Shown: in pieces, positions 43,982 through 52,507 of the stretch
How the letters are laid out: the number at the start of each line of letters is the position of its first letter
How positions within the stretch are numbered: the stretch's first letter is position 1
DNA from: Maridesulfovibrio sp.
GTDB taxonomy: Bacteria > Desulfobacterota > Desulfovibrionia > Desulfovibrionales > Desulfovibrionaceae
Reading direction: 5' to 3'
Length of the DNA stretch: 64,000 nucleotides
NCBI RefSeq assembly: GCF_963666665.1
Contig: NZ_OY762999.1
Location: 2,857,501 to 2,921,500, forward strand
Position numbers and translations under genes: made by a program
Notes under the pieces: generated by a model
What the model was told of the DNA's origin: nothing
The model's input: the letters and a program-made list of their open reading frames with translations, nothing else
Databases searched by the model: none

Positions 43982-45196
43982 TTATTTAATAATAACCTCA
44001 GCCGGAACTGCATCCGGTCCCGTACGGGCTGTTGTTGAAGGCGGAGCAGTATGCCACGGGTTCGGTCCCTTGGCCATGCTGTGGCCGAGCATGAAAAGCT
44101 TGCTCATATAGACCGGGCTGAACAGCTCGTCCGATTCCTCATTGTAATCAGGGGGAATAAAAGTCAGCTTGAAATCCACTCCGTCACGCTCGGCAGTGTA
44201 ATACATGCGATAAAGGTCACCGATACCCTGGTTGCGGATAAGTCCGGCAAGGGAGCGGGCAGCTATGCCGCCTATATACGGCTCTACCTGTACTCCTTCG
44301 GTAATCAAAGCATCATTGCGGATAATGTACAGGGTAATTTTCCTTTTCTCGCCGATCTTTTCCAGCTCATCGGCAAGGTGAATACTGGGCGGATAGCAAA
44401 AGACCTGATTACTGACTCCGCCATCAACGTGCATTTCATCATAAATTTCATCCCCGGCTTTTACCTTGAAATAAACCGGAGGGAAGGCCACCGGGACGGA
44501 TGCCGAAGCAAGGATTACATCACGGATAAGCTGATCCGCTTCCGGTGTTCCGTACTGGGCCAAGGCTCCGATATCCCAATAGACAGGCCGCATTGCATCA
44601 AGGTTCGTGGTACCGACCAAGAGCCTGCGTCCCTTGCGATGTTCCACTGCAATCTTGGCTATAAAATCATGATTGACGAATTCCTTAAGAGCCAGCTTCA
44701 AAGGCTCAGTGCTATACACAGAGTCACCGGAAATGGCGGAGACATAGGAACGTTGCTGCACAAGATCACTGGTTTCAAAAGTGGTATAGAACATCTCAAT
44801 AAAAGGATCGTAGTCCGAACCCATGAAAGCAAATGGAGCTATCAACGCGCCGGTACTTACCCCGGTGACCAGCCCGAAAGTAGGACGGTCACCGCGCTCG
44901 GTCCAACCGCAAAGAAATCCGGCCCCGAAAGCACCGTCAGCACCGCCACCGGAAAGTGACAAAAAACTGATCTCGTCCGGGAGCTTGTTCATACGGCTCA
45001 GTTCGGCCCACTTTTCCATGACCTTATTCATATGTTTCGGAGTCGTATCCCCGAAAAAACGAACCTGATCATAACCGGGTAAACAGGCCTGAGCCTGCAT
45101 TTCCGCCGGGATTGGATTGCGTTTCAACCCGCAACCGGCCAGCAAAGCCAACAAGAGGGAAAGAACTACCAGCCTGCAAAAAAAGTTACTCTTCAT
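43982..45196 (-). CDS. Patatin-like phospholipase lipoprotein
   Basis: 404 residues. The lipoprotein signal ends in LLAGC at about residue 22. The patatin fold shows the oxyanion loop SGGGADGAFGAG, the nucleophile elbow GVSTG and the catalytic Asp in HVDGGVS. It is a lipase or esterase anchored in the envelope. ATG at 45196 (MKSNFFCR) was preferred, since an ATG five codons earlier has no site. It is divergent from the aldo/keto reductase gene; the 191-base spacer holds a palindrome. Confidence 0.9.
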   Translation of the reverse strand: MKSNFFCRLVVLSLLLALLAGCGLKRNPIPAEMQAQACLPGYDQVRFFGDTTPKHMNKVMEKWAELSRMNKLPDEISFLSLSGGGADGAFGAGFLCGWTERGDRPTFGLVTGVSTGALIAPFAFMGSDYDPFIEMFYTTFETSDLVQQRSYVSAISGDSVYSTEPLKLALKEFVNHDFIAKIAVEHRKGRRLLVGTTNLDAMRPVYWDIGALAQYGTPEADQLIRDVILASASVPVAFPPVYFKVKAGDEIYDEMHVDGGVSNQVFCYPPSIHLADELEKIGEKRKITLYIIRNDALITEGVQVEPYIGGIAARSLAGLIRNQGIGDLYRMYYTAERDGVDFKLTFIPPDYNEESDELFSPVYMSKLFMLGHSMAKGPNPWHTAPPSTTARTGPDAVPAEVIIK

Positions 45197-45263
45197 ATTT
45201 AAAAATTCCATATTTATTTATTCAACTACTCAGACATACGGCTTAAACGGAACAACATCATCT

Positions 45264-45279
45264 TCAGACAAATGTCTGA
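45264..45279. promoter_or_regulatory. Palindromic operator-like site TCAGACA-N2-TGTCTGA
   Basis: Seven-base arms perfectly inverted around two A. A further half site CTCAGACA lies about 35 bases to the left. It is 22 bases before TATACT (45301-45306), a possible -10 of the aldo/keto reductase gene. The shape suits a dimeric repressor such as TetR. No cognate regulator is in the window. Confidence 0.5.
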
Positions 45280-45387
45280 TTAAAACACGAAAGAAATGTG
45301 TATACTTACTCTGTTCAGCCATGCAGTCGGCAGACAGAACATAATTATGATTTGAAAAACCTGCAAACAAATAAAGGGAGAGATCAC

Positions 45388-46587
45388 ATGCTTTACCGTA
45401 AGGTACCTAAAACAGGAGAAGAATTATCAATCTTGGGCTTTGGTGCCATGCGCTTGCCCATGATCGATGACAAGACCATTGATGAAGAGCGGGCGATCGC
45501 ACAGATTCGTAATTGCATCGATAACGGCGTTAACTATGTGGATACCGCATGGCCCTACCACGGCGGCCAGAGTGAAGGTATTGTAGGCAAGGCACTCAAA
45601 GAAGGCTATCGCGAAAAAGTTGCCATCGCCGATAAGCTGCCCCAATACATTGTTGAATCCCGTGAACATATGGACGAGATTCTTAATGAGCAGCTGAGGC
45701 GTCTTGATGTTGACTGTATCGACTACTACCTGATTCATGCTGTTGAAGGCAATTCATGGGACCGCTCCGTGGAGCTGGGCATAAAAGACTTTCTGGACAA
45801 GGCTCTTGAATCCGGAAAAATCCGCTATGCAGGTTTTTCCTTCCACGGCGTTCCCGAAGACTTCAAGCGCATTGTGGACGATTACCCGTGGACCTTCTGT
45901 CAGATCCAGTACAACTTTCTGGATACTGAGAATCAGGCCGGGACTGCAGGACTTAAATACGCAGCATCCAAGGACATCGCTGTTATGATCATGGAACCCC
46001 TGCGCGGTGGAAACCTCAGCGCTCCCACTCCCCCGGACGGAGTGCAGGATATCTTTGATCAGGCCGAAATCAAACGAGCCCCGGTTGAATGGGCCCTGCG
46101 CTGGGTCTGGAACCATCCCGAAGTGACCGTGGTCCTTTCCGGCATGAACGAAGAGGAACATATTAAACAGAACCTCGCCATTGCCTCCGAAGCCGGAGCG
46201 AATTCCCTGACCGATGGGGAACTAGCTATTGTGGACAAGGTCGCTGCAAGGTACAAGGAACTCATGCAGGTCCCCTGCACCGGCTGTGCATACTGTATGC
46301 CCTGTCCAGCCGGAGTCAGGATTCCTGGCTGCTTTGAACTCTTCAACAGTGCCCATATGTTCAAAGATAAGGCGGATCACTTGAAGTTCCAGTACGCAGT
46401 ATTCTTCAGTAAGGAAATGGCAGGTGAATCAGCCTACGCATCCCAGTGTGTGGAATGCGGACAATGCGAAGAGCACTGTCCCCAGCATATAGCTATTCCC
46501 GAACAGCTTAAACGCGTCGTGGATTACTTTGAGCAGGACGACATGCAGGACAAAGTAGACATGGTTGCAAACAAGCAGGAAAACTAA
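45388..46587 (+). CDS. Aldo/keto reductase with C-terminal iron-sulfur domain
   Basis: 399 residues. The AKR barrel has DTAWPYHGGQSE (Asp and Tyr of the tetrad), ADKLP (Lys) and YLIHAVEG (His). The C-terminal 100 residues carry CTGCAYCMPCPAGV and CVECGQCEEHCPQ, ferredoxin-type cluster ligands. Such proteins occur in anaerobes as oxidoreductases of unknown substrate. GGGAGAG precedes the ATG; 30 upstream codons without a site are rejected. A hairpin follows, before larC. Confidence 0.9.
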   Translation: MLYRKVPKTGEELSILGFGAMRLPMIDDKTIDEERAIAQIRNCIDNGVNYVDTAWPYHGGQSEGIVGKALKEGYREKVAIADKLPQYIVESREHMDEILNEQLRRLDVDCIDYYLIHAVEGNSWDRSVELGIKDFLDKALESGKIRYAGFSFHGVPEDFKRIVDDYPWTFCQIQYNFLDTENQAGTAGLKYAASKDIAVMIMEPLRGGNLSAPTPPDGVQDIFDQAEIKRAPVEWALRWVWNHPEVTVVLSGMNEEEHIKQNLAIASEAGANSLTDGELAIVDKVAARYKELMQVPCTGCAYCMPCPAGVRIPGCFELFNSAHMFKDKADHLKFQYAVFFSKEMAGESAYASQCVECGQCEEHCPQHIAIPEQLKRVVDYFEQDDMQDKVDMVANKQEN

Positions 46588-46595
46588 ATATTTTT

Positions 46596-46625
46596 ATGCG
46601 GATTCCGGGTGCCCGGAATCCGCAT
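46596..46625. repeat. Perfect hairpin between reductase and larC
   Basis: ATGCGGATTCCGGG and its complement form a 14-bp palindrome with two central bases. No T-run follows on either strand. It may stabilise the upstream message or mark an RNA cleavage site. Confidence 0.55.
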
Positions 46626-46656
46626 AATACAACGCCCCAGCCGGACCGGAATAATA

Positions 46657-47880
46657 ATGAACATACTCTATTACGATTGTTTTTCAGGCATCAGCGGAGA
46701 CATGAACCTCGCCGCCATGATCGATCTCGGCGTTTCTCCTGATTTCCTTAAAACCGAACTTGCCAAGCTAGGTCTTGAAGATGAATTCAGCCTCAAAACT
46801 TCACAGGATTCGCGCAAGGGCATTTTCGGTACCCGCGTAGATGTTGAGCTGGTTCAGCAGCATGAACATCATCATGATCATGGACACCATCATGGCCACG
46901 ATCACCACCATCGCCACGAACACCGAAACCTGAAAGACATCGAAGAACTTATCAATTCCAGCGACCTCAACGACAAGGTCAAAGCGACCAGTCTGGCAAT
47001 TTTCAAACGGGTCGCAGAAGCCGAGGCCAAGATTCACGGCAGCACTATCTACGAAGTCCATTTCCACGAGGTGGGTGCCACTGATTCCATCGTAGATATT
47101 GTAGGTGCGGCGATCTGTTTCCATGAACTGGAAATCGACCAAGTCTGGTGTTCTTCCGTCGAGCTGGGCGGAGGTTTCGTCAACTGCGCACACGGCAAGA
47201 TGCCCGTGCCCGCCCCGGCCACGTCTGAAATCCTTGCCGGATCGCCCACAACTCAAGGTGCGGTTCAACAAGAAACCACCACTCCCACCGGAGCGGCGAT
47301 TCTCGCTGAACTTGTAGATAACTTTTCTGATTCTCCGCGCATGGCCGTGCAGAAAACCGCATACGGCATCGGTCACCGGGACAACGAAATTCCTAACGTG
47401 CTCCGCGTGCAGCTAGCCAGAACCGAGCCCGCTGCAACCATGCCTACAGTTCCGGTGCGGCTGCTGCAATGCAACATTGACGACATGACCGGAGAAATGC
47501 TTGGTGCAGCGCTTGATCAACTTATGGAAGACGGAGCCATGGATGTACATTTCACCTCCATCGTCATGAAAAAGAACCGTCCGGCAACCACCCTTTCACT
47601 GCTTTGTGCCGCAGAAGACGAGGACAAGTTCAAACGCCTTATCTTCAAGCACACCAGCACACTGGGCATAAAAAGCATTGCCATTGAAAAAACAGTGCTC
47701 GACATTTACTTCGACAAGCTAGAAACCCCGCTCGGAACAGTTACTATGAAGAATGCCATCTTAGATGGAGAGGTAATTCGCTCCAAGCCCGAGCTTGAAG
47801 ACTGCCGCGCTTTGGCTAGGCTGCACGGCATTCCTCTAAGTGAGGTATACTTACAGATTGGCAAAGTAAGAGAGATTTGA
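46657..47880 (+). CDS. larC: Nickel-pincer cofactor nickel-insertion protein LarC
   Basis: 407 residues. The N-terminus MNILYYDCFSGISGDMNLAAMIDLG is the LarC signature. A His/Asp-rich loop (about residues 68-90, HEHHHDHGHHHGHDHHHRHE) should bind nickel. The C-terminal half (LQCNIDDMTGEMLGAALDQL) carries the catalytic CTP-dependent part. It inserts Ni into the thiolated dinucleotide. The stop overlaps the larE ATG by one base (TGATG). The gene's ribosome site is weak. Confidence 0.93.
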   Translation: MNILYYDCFSGISGDMNLAAMIDLGVSPDFLKTELAKLGLEDEFSLKTSQDSRKGIFGTRVDVELVQQHEHHHDHGHHHGHDHHHRHEHRNLKDIEELINSSDLNDKVKATSLAIFKRVAEAEAKIHGSTIYEVHFHEVGATDSIVDIVGAAICFHELEIDQVWCSSVELGGGFVNCAHGKMPVPAPATSEILAGSPTTQGAVQQETTTPTGAAILAELVDNFSDSPRMAVQKTAYGIGHRDNEIPNVLRVQLARTEPAATMPTVPVRLLQCNIDDMTGEMLGAALDQLMEDGAMDVHFTSIVMKKNRPATTLSLLCAAEDEDKFKRLIFKHTSTLGIKSIAIEKTVLDIYFDKLETPLGTVTMKNAILDGEVIRSKPELEDCRALARLHGIPLSEVYLQIGKVREI

Positions 47881-48677
47881 TGGACGAACCTGCCTTGAAA
47901 TATAAGAATCTGCTTGAAATTCTCGCTGAGACAGGCGGAGCTATAATTGCCTTCTCCGGTGGTGTGGACAGCACTTTGCTGCTCCATGCAGCAAAAGAAG
48001 TCCTCGGAGATAAAGCCATAGCCGCTTCCATCGCCACTCCCTACGTTCCGCAATGGGAGCAAGGTGAGGCAAGGGAATTCGCGAAACAGATAGGTGTAAA
48101 GCATGTTGTCGTAAACATGGATTTCCCTGCTGAACTGCGCATGAATCCTCCGGAGCACTGCTACACCTGCAAAAAGATTCTGTTCAGCAAGCTGTTGGAT
48201 GTGGCGCAGAAGAATGGAGTTAAACACATCCTTGAAGGAACAAATATTGATGATCTCAGCGACTACCGTCCCGGCATCAAGGCCCTGCGTGAACTTGAAA
48301 TCCGCAGCCCTTTTGTGGAAGCGGATCTGACCAAGCAGGATATCCGCGAGCTTTCCCGCAGATTCAACCTGCCTACATGGGACAAACCATCTTTCGCCTG
48401 CCTGCTCTCACGTATGCCTGTCGATGCGGAAGTTACAGACCAAGCATTGCAACAGGTGGAACAGGCCGAAGTATTTCTTATAAAAATAGGTTTCCCTGCC
48501 GTGCGGGTACGTCATCACGGTGAAGTTGCCCGCATTGAAGTTCCGGCGGATAGATTACAGGATTTTATGGACGCCAATGAAATTCATGGAATCAACAATA
48601 AGCTCAAAGAGTTCGGCTATCGTCATGTAGCGCTCGATCTGGGCGGCTATAAAATGGGCAGCCTTAATAAAAAATAG
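47880..48677 (+). CDS. larE: ATP-dependent sulfur-transfer protein LarE
   Basis: 265 residues of the PP-loop family. FSGGVDSTLLLHAA is the ATP-binding loop. EHCYTCKKILF and KPSFACLLSRMP are conserved Cys segments, the latter near the Cys that donates sulfur or binds a cluster in different LarE groups. It adds sulfur to the cofactor precursor made by LarB. The start is coupled to larC. A REP-like element follows. Confidence 0.93.
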   Translation: MDEPALKYKNLLEILAETGGAIIAFSGGVDSTLLLHAAKEVLGDKAIAASIATPYVPQWEQGEAREFAKQIGVKHVVVNMDFPAELRMNPPEHCYTCKKILFSKLLDVAQKNGVKHILEGTNIDDLSDYRPGIKALRELEIRSPFVEADLTKQDIRELSRRFNLPTWDKPSFACLLSRMPVDAEVTDQALQQVEQAEVFLIKIGFPAVRVRHHGEVARIEVPADRLQDFMDANEIHGINNKLKEFGYRHVALDLGGYKMGSLNKK

Positions 48678-48690
48678 AATCAGCCCTTAC

Positions 48691-48764
48691 TAAGGATTCC
48701 AAAGGGGATTATTCCCTTTGGCCGCCGGAGGCGAAATCTTTCAACAAAAGCGCGAAGCGCATCA
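48691..48764 (-). repeat. REP-like element, copy B
   Basis: On the minus strand: a GCGCTTCGCGC and AAAGATTTCGCCTCCGGCGGC block, then a hairpin (CCAAAGGG and its complement at 48700-48707/48715-48722). The stem differs from the other copies but the GC block matches copy E closely. It lies between larE and larB. Confidence 0.7.
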
Positions 48765-48769
48765 TAACT

Positions 48770-49522
48770 ATGACCAACGATAATCTTAAAAATATATTGA
48801 ATGCTGTAAAAGACGGCAGCATGGATGTTGTTCAGGGCATGGAAAAGCTGCGCGACCTGCCTTATCAGGACATCGGGCACACCAAGATCGACCATCACCG
48901 CAGCTTACGCAACGGCTTCCCGGAAGTAATCTACGGCGCAGGCAAAACCCCGCAACAAGTCGGCGATATTTTCGAACATATGTGCGGACGCAACAACGTG
49001 TTGGCTACGCGTGTTTCTTTAGAAACTGCCGGACATGTAACTGCCCGCTTCCCGCATGTGGAATACAATGAAACAGCCAACACCCTGACCTGCAAGAGCA
49101 AGAAAATCGAATACAACAGCGGCACGGTCGGCATTATCACCGCCGGAACATCCGATCTTGATGTAGCTGAAGAGGCACTGGTAACCTGCGACATGCTCGG
49201 CAGCCGCGCTGCCATAATCTCCGATATCGGGGTAGCCGGAATTCACCGCATGCTTGACCGCATTGATGAAATCCGCAAATTCTCGGTACTGATAGTAATT
49301 GCTGGAATGGAAGGAGCTCTTTCCAGCGTAATCGGCGGCCTTGTCGAACAGCCTATCATTGCAGTACCAACCTCAGTTGGCTACGGGGCCAACTTCTCAG
49401 GCCTGTCCGCCCTGCTGGGCATGCTCACTTCCTGCGCCAGCGGAGTGACAGTAGTTAACATTGATAACGGATTCGGTGCGGCCTGTGCAGCCTGCAAGAT
49501 TAATAAGGCTATTGATCGCTAA
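48770..49522 (+). CDS. larB: Nickel-pincer cofactor biosynthesis carboxylase/hydrolase LarB
   Basis: 250 residues. The C-terminal half is the PurE-like domain (GTVGIITAGTSDLDVAEEA, then VIGGLVEQPIIAVPTSVGYG). LarB carboxylates and hydrolyses nicotinic acid adenine dinucleotide, the first step of the cofactor used by lactate racemase-type enzymes. No clear ribosome site precedes the ATG, which sits six bases after a REP-like element. The 3' end overlaps the convergent GTPase gene by 14 bases. No larA is in the window. Confidence 0.92.
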   Translation: MTNDNLKNILNAVKDGSMDVVQGMEKLRDLPYQDIGHTKIDHHRSLRNGFPEVIYGAGKTPQQVGDIFEHMCGRNNVLATRVSLETAGHVTARFPHVEYNETANTLTCKSKKIEYNSGTVGIITAGTSDLDVAEEALVTCDMLGSRAAIISDIGVAGIHRMLDRIDEIRKFSVLIVIAGMEGALSSVIGGLVEQPIIAVPTSVGYGANFSGLSALLGMLTSCASGVTVVNIDNGFGAACAACKINKAIDR

Positions 49523-49937
49523 TAATAGATAGAATTTGCTCAATCCCCTCACCACTCACAGAACTGGTGCGGATGATTTGCTTTGCTCCGGCCTGCTTCA
49601 AGAAGCGTTCAGCCAAATCGGGATCAGCATTTGGTGCATCGACTTTGGACACAAGGCCGATGACCTTGCGGTTGAACATGGAAGTAAAAAGAGGCGGGAA
49701 AAGACTGGTCCGGCGGGTGGCGTCCTGAATAATTGCCAAGACTTTGCAGTCGGCGGAAGAAGTGATCAGAGCGTGGTAGAACCAGCTGTTTTCGAGGAAT
49801 TCGCCGGGGGTGTTGATGAACGGACCGAAATGTTCAACGGCCATGGCCCGGCGCGGGGAATAGGATTCACCTGAAAGGGCTTTGATAAGCGAACTTTTGC
49901 CGGAGCGGGTCTCGCCCACGAACATGGTTTTTTTCAT
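49509..49937 (-). CDS. EutP/PduV-like small GTPase of microcompartment locus
   Basis: 142 residues. P-loop GETRSGKSS and the guanine motif SKVD are present; the segment ending TPGEFLENSWFYHAL takes the place of switch II. Such GTPase-like proteins are routine in ethanolamine, propanediol and choline microcompartment loci, where they may position the organelle or act as a chaperone. It is the last gene of the operon on this strand. Its stop region overlaps larB by 14 bases. Confidence 0.87.
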   Translation of the reverse strand: MKKTMFVGETRSGKSSLIKALSGESYSPRRAMAVEHFGPFINTPGEFLENSWFYHALITSSADCKVLAIIQDATRRTSLFPPLFTSMFNRKVIGLVSKVDAPNADPDLAERFLKQAGAKQIIRTSSVSGEGIEQILSIISDQ

Positions 49938-49941
49938 AGAA

Positions 49942-50023
49942 TGCCTTCGGCGACCCTGCCGGGGGCCTCAAACCCTTTTCCAAAAGGGTTTAAGAATCCC
50001 AAAACGTTTTATTAGGCTTTGCC
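49942..50023 (+). repeat. REP-like element, copy C
   Basis: AAACCCTTTT-CC-AAAAGGGTTT (49970-49991) with AAGAATCCCAAAA after it and a TTATTAGGCTTTGCC tail. It lies between the EutS-like shell gene and the GTPase gene. Confidence 0.8.
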
Positions 50024-50051
50024 ATCTCATATCCAAAGCCTCTTCTTAATT

Positions 50052-50405
50052 TTAGGATCTAGTCAACTCAACAGAAGAATAATGCAGGGTGCCCTCGAAG
50101 TAATCGAGTACAGCACGAAGTGAAGCTTCAACGCTGGCAACATCTCCCAGAAGCAGCAGAGAACCGCCGAAACGATCCAGAAATCCGATCTCAACGGAAG
50201 CAGCCTTGGTAGCAACATCAGATGCGATGATCACACCCTCGCTGGGGGTGATGGTCATGATGCCGATAGCTCCGGCAGAGTTATCATCCAAACCCAGCTT
50301 GAGATAAATATCACGGTGCGGGCTGGCAATAAGATGGGCAAGGGTAACCTGCTTACCGGGAACGTATTCCTGAATAATGCGCTGTTTGTTTTCATTGTCC
50401 ATCAT
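50052..50405 (-). CDS. EutS/PduU-like circularly permuted BMC shell protein
   Basis: 117 residues. After an N-terminal VPGKQVTLAHLIASPH strand region the BMC fold follows in permuted order (AIGIMTITPSEGVIIASDVATKA, then GSLLLLGDVASVEASLRAV), as in EutS and PduU. It forms hexamers in the facets of the microcompartment. GGAG lies seven bases before the ATG. A strong intrinsic terminator ends immediately before that ribosome site, so this gene and the GTPase are probably made in smaller amounts. Confidence 0.88.
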   Translation of the reverse strand: MMDNENKQRIIQEYVPGKQVTLAHLIASPHRDIYLKLGLDDNSAGAIGIMTITPSEGVIIASDVATKAASVEIGFLDRFGGSLLLLGDVASVEASLRAVLDYFEGTLHYSSVELTRS

Positions 50406-50420
50406 AATCAAACTCCTTTT

Positions 50421-50462
50421 AAAAAAACCGGCACGTGCTGAAGTGGAAAGGCACGTGCCGGT
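50421..50462 (-). terminator. Intrinsic terminator or attenuator inside the microcompartment operon
   Basis: ACCGGCACGTGC and its complement (50427-50438 and 50451-50462) form a perfect 12-bp stem with a 12-base loop. On the minus strand the stem is followed by six T (50421-50426) and then directly by AAAAGGAG, the ribosome site of the EutS-like gene. It lies between the PduT-like and EutS-like genes. Confidence 0.88.
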
Positions 50463-50494
50463 AAGATGACATGTGTTCCAGTGTTAATACAACA

Positions 50495-51046
50495 CTAGAT
50501 CAACTGTGCTTTAATCTCTTCGCTGGGGGAAGGAATTACTACGTGGCTATGAACCGGGCCGCCGTCGCCGACGCCTTCGATTCCTGCTTCAACAGAAGCT
50601 TTAACAGAGCCGACGTCACCGGTCATGGTTACATAGGCTTTACCACCGAGACCCGCGGCCATGCGGACTTCGATCAGGCTTACGTTAGCAGCCTTTGCTG
50701 CGGCATCGGCAGCAAGGATGCAGGATGCGATGGTGTAGGTTTCAATTACACCCAAAGCATTGATACGAGGTACGATGGAAGTACCGCTCAATGCGGGGAT
50801 AACATCCGCATGGATGCTGGGGATGGTGAAGTGGTCAACAATCATGTCACCGCCGATTTCACAACCGACTTCAACGGAGCTCTTAACAGCGCCGGTGTCA
50901 CCACAAATAACAACAATATATCTGCCCGGACAAGTGGGGCGGGCCATAACCAGCTCGACAGATGCAGCTTTAAGCATTTCATCTGCGGTGTGTATGCCGA
51001 GGGCAACGCTGTTCAGTTCTACACAACCGATAGTACGTAAATCCAT
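50495..51046 (-). CDS. Tandem-domain BMC-T shell protein, PduT-like
   Basis: 183 residues with two BMC domains (about 1-88 and 96-183; TIGCVELNSVALGIHTADEM and ALGVIETYTIASCILAADAA). RPTCPGRYIVV places Cys39 where PduT has the Cys that holds a [4Fe-4S] cluster at the trimer pore, and the surrounding sequence, including HADVIPALSG, matches PduT. It could pass electrons through the shell. The PduS-like gene lies directly upstream. AAGGAG precedes the ATG. Confidence 0.9.
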   Translation of the reverse strand: MDLRTIGCVELNSVALGIHTADEMLKAASVELVMARPTCPGRYIVVICGDTGAVKSSVEVGCEIGGDMIVDHFTIPSIHADVIPALSGTSIVPRINALGVIETYTIASCILAADAAAKAANVSLIEVRMAAGLGGKAYVTMTGDVGSVKASVEAGIEGVGDGGPVHSHVVIPSPSEEIKAQLI

Positions 51047-51103
51047 TTTATATCTCCTTTTGGAAGGGGATGCGCAAAGCGCTTTAACAGGATAACCTGC
51101 TAA

Positions 51104-52429
51104 TTATTTCTTAATAACCACTACACCGTTCTCAACGCTTTCGACAGTTCCGTCGATGCTGGCGTGAACCCTTGCACCCATTGCGCCTTCAGGAATTTCA
51201 CCGATCAGGTCGCCACAGCTTACCTTATCTCCGACGGAAACAACGCACTGCGCAGGAGCACCGATGTGCTGACCGAGGCGGATGTTGACCACGGAGGGAG
51301 TGTACTCACCTGCGTATTCGGGATGGCCGTCGTACTTGGTGAGGTTCAGACGCTGAATAAGGCGCTTGGTGGGGACAGCTCTGCTTTCGCGGAACGGGTT
51401 GGCTTTCAGTTCATTGCCCTTGGATTCCCAGGTCACACGTTCCTTCATCAGGATCTTCTTGATCTGAGCATTCACCTCACGAGGAGAAATCATCATGGGG
51501 CAGGCAAATTTTTCACAGATGCCGCATTCGGAGCAAAGCAGTGCTTCTTTAGCTCCTTCGGTATCCAGCTCGTTGTTGGCGATTACACGCATCAGTTTGT
51601 GAGGATGCAGGGAATGGCCGAGCAGGTTACGCGGGCAAAGGTCGGTACAGCGGGAACACTGACAGCATACAGTGTTAGTGATGCGGCGGATCTTTTCGGG
51701 GTCCATTACCTTGCCTGCAACCACGTTGTGGTTCGGAGGCAGGACCAGAAGTCCGCTGGTGGTCTTGGTTACCGGCTGGTTGGTGTCGGGAAGAACCCGG
51801 CCCATCATGGGACCGCCGTCTACAACTTTGTAGTCGGAAATGGTCGGTCCGCCTGCAAATTCAAGCACGTCGGAAACAAGAGTTCCCACGGGGACTTTAA
51901 CGACCATGGGGTTCTTGATTTCCCCGGCAACGGTCAGGTAGCGGTGGGTTACCGGCTTACCGTCCATGGCCAGAGCCACGTTGAACAGGGACTCGGTGTT
52001 ACTTACTACCGCACCGACCTGAAGGGGAATACCGCGTTCAGGAACAGTGCGGCCCAGTACTTCGTATACCAGCACCTGCTCATCACCGGCAGGATAGAAA
52101 TCTTTAAGTACGAAGCATTCAAGGCGACCGGAACCGTCACGGGCAACTGCTTCCTGAACAGCCTTAACGGCTTTGGCGTGTTTACCCTTGAGACAGATGA
52201 TACCTTTCTTGGCACCGGTACAATCCATGATCGCTTCAAGTCCGCGGATCATGGTATCGACTTCCGCTTCCATGAGGTAGGGATCGCTCATGAGCAGCGG
52301 TTCACAGGAAGCACCGTTCACCAGAACGGTATCCACTTTGGCCTCAGCCTTAACGTGAGTAGGGAGTCCAGCACCACCGGCACCGACAACACCTGTTTCA
52401 CGAATAATATCAACTATATTTACAGCCAT
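51104..52429 (-). CDS. PduS-like (RnfC-type) flavo/iron-sulfur oxidoreductase
   Basis: 441 residues. GVVGAGGAGLPTHVK is the Rnf-Nqo51 nucleotide/FMN-binding loop. Middle SLBB-type segment, then two cluster motifs CCQCSRCTDLCPRNL and CSECGICEKFACPM. A C-terminal barrel-sandwich end (HASIDGTVESVENGVVVIKK) follows. In the propanediol system PduS partners PduT and moves electrons. Its product here would do the same, from NADH or to an outside carrier. The role in choline use is inferred. AAGGA precedes the ATG. Confidence 0.87.
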   Translation of the reverse strand: MAVNIVDIIRETGVVGAGGAGLPTHVKAEAKVDTVLVNGASCEPLLMSDPYLMEAEVDTMIRGLEAIMDCTGAKKGIICLKGKHAKAVKAVQEAVARDGSGRLECFVLKDFYPAGDEQVLVYEVLGRTVPERGIPLQVGAVVSNTESLFNVALAMDGKPVTHRYLTVAGEIKNPMVVKVPVGTLVSDVLEFAGGPTISDYKVVDGGPMMGRVLPDTNQPVTKTTSGLLVLPPNHNVVAGKVMDPEKIRRITNTVCCQCSRCTDLCPRNLLGHSLHPHKLMRVIANNELDTEGAKEALLCSECGICEKFACPMMISPREVNAQIKKILMKERVTWESKGNELKANPFRESRAVPTKRLIQRLNLTKYDGHPEYAGEYTPSVVNIRLGQHIGAPAQCVVSVGDKVSCGDLIGEIPEGAMGARVHASIDGTVESVENGVVVIKK

Positions 52430-52507
52430 TTGATAATTCCTTCCGATTTACCTCCGGCAGATCAGCACATTGAGGCTGACCTGCCGGATTTGTTCAAAAT
52501 AGCTATC

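Noticed and set aside
49942..50023. Simple rho-independent terminator
   Set aside because: The stem is strong but the tail on the gene strand lacks a T-run, and the same module recurs elsewhere as a repeat family.
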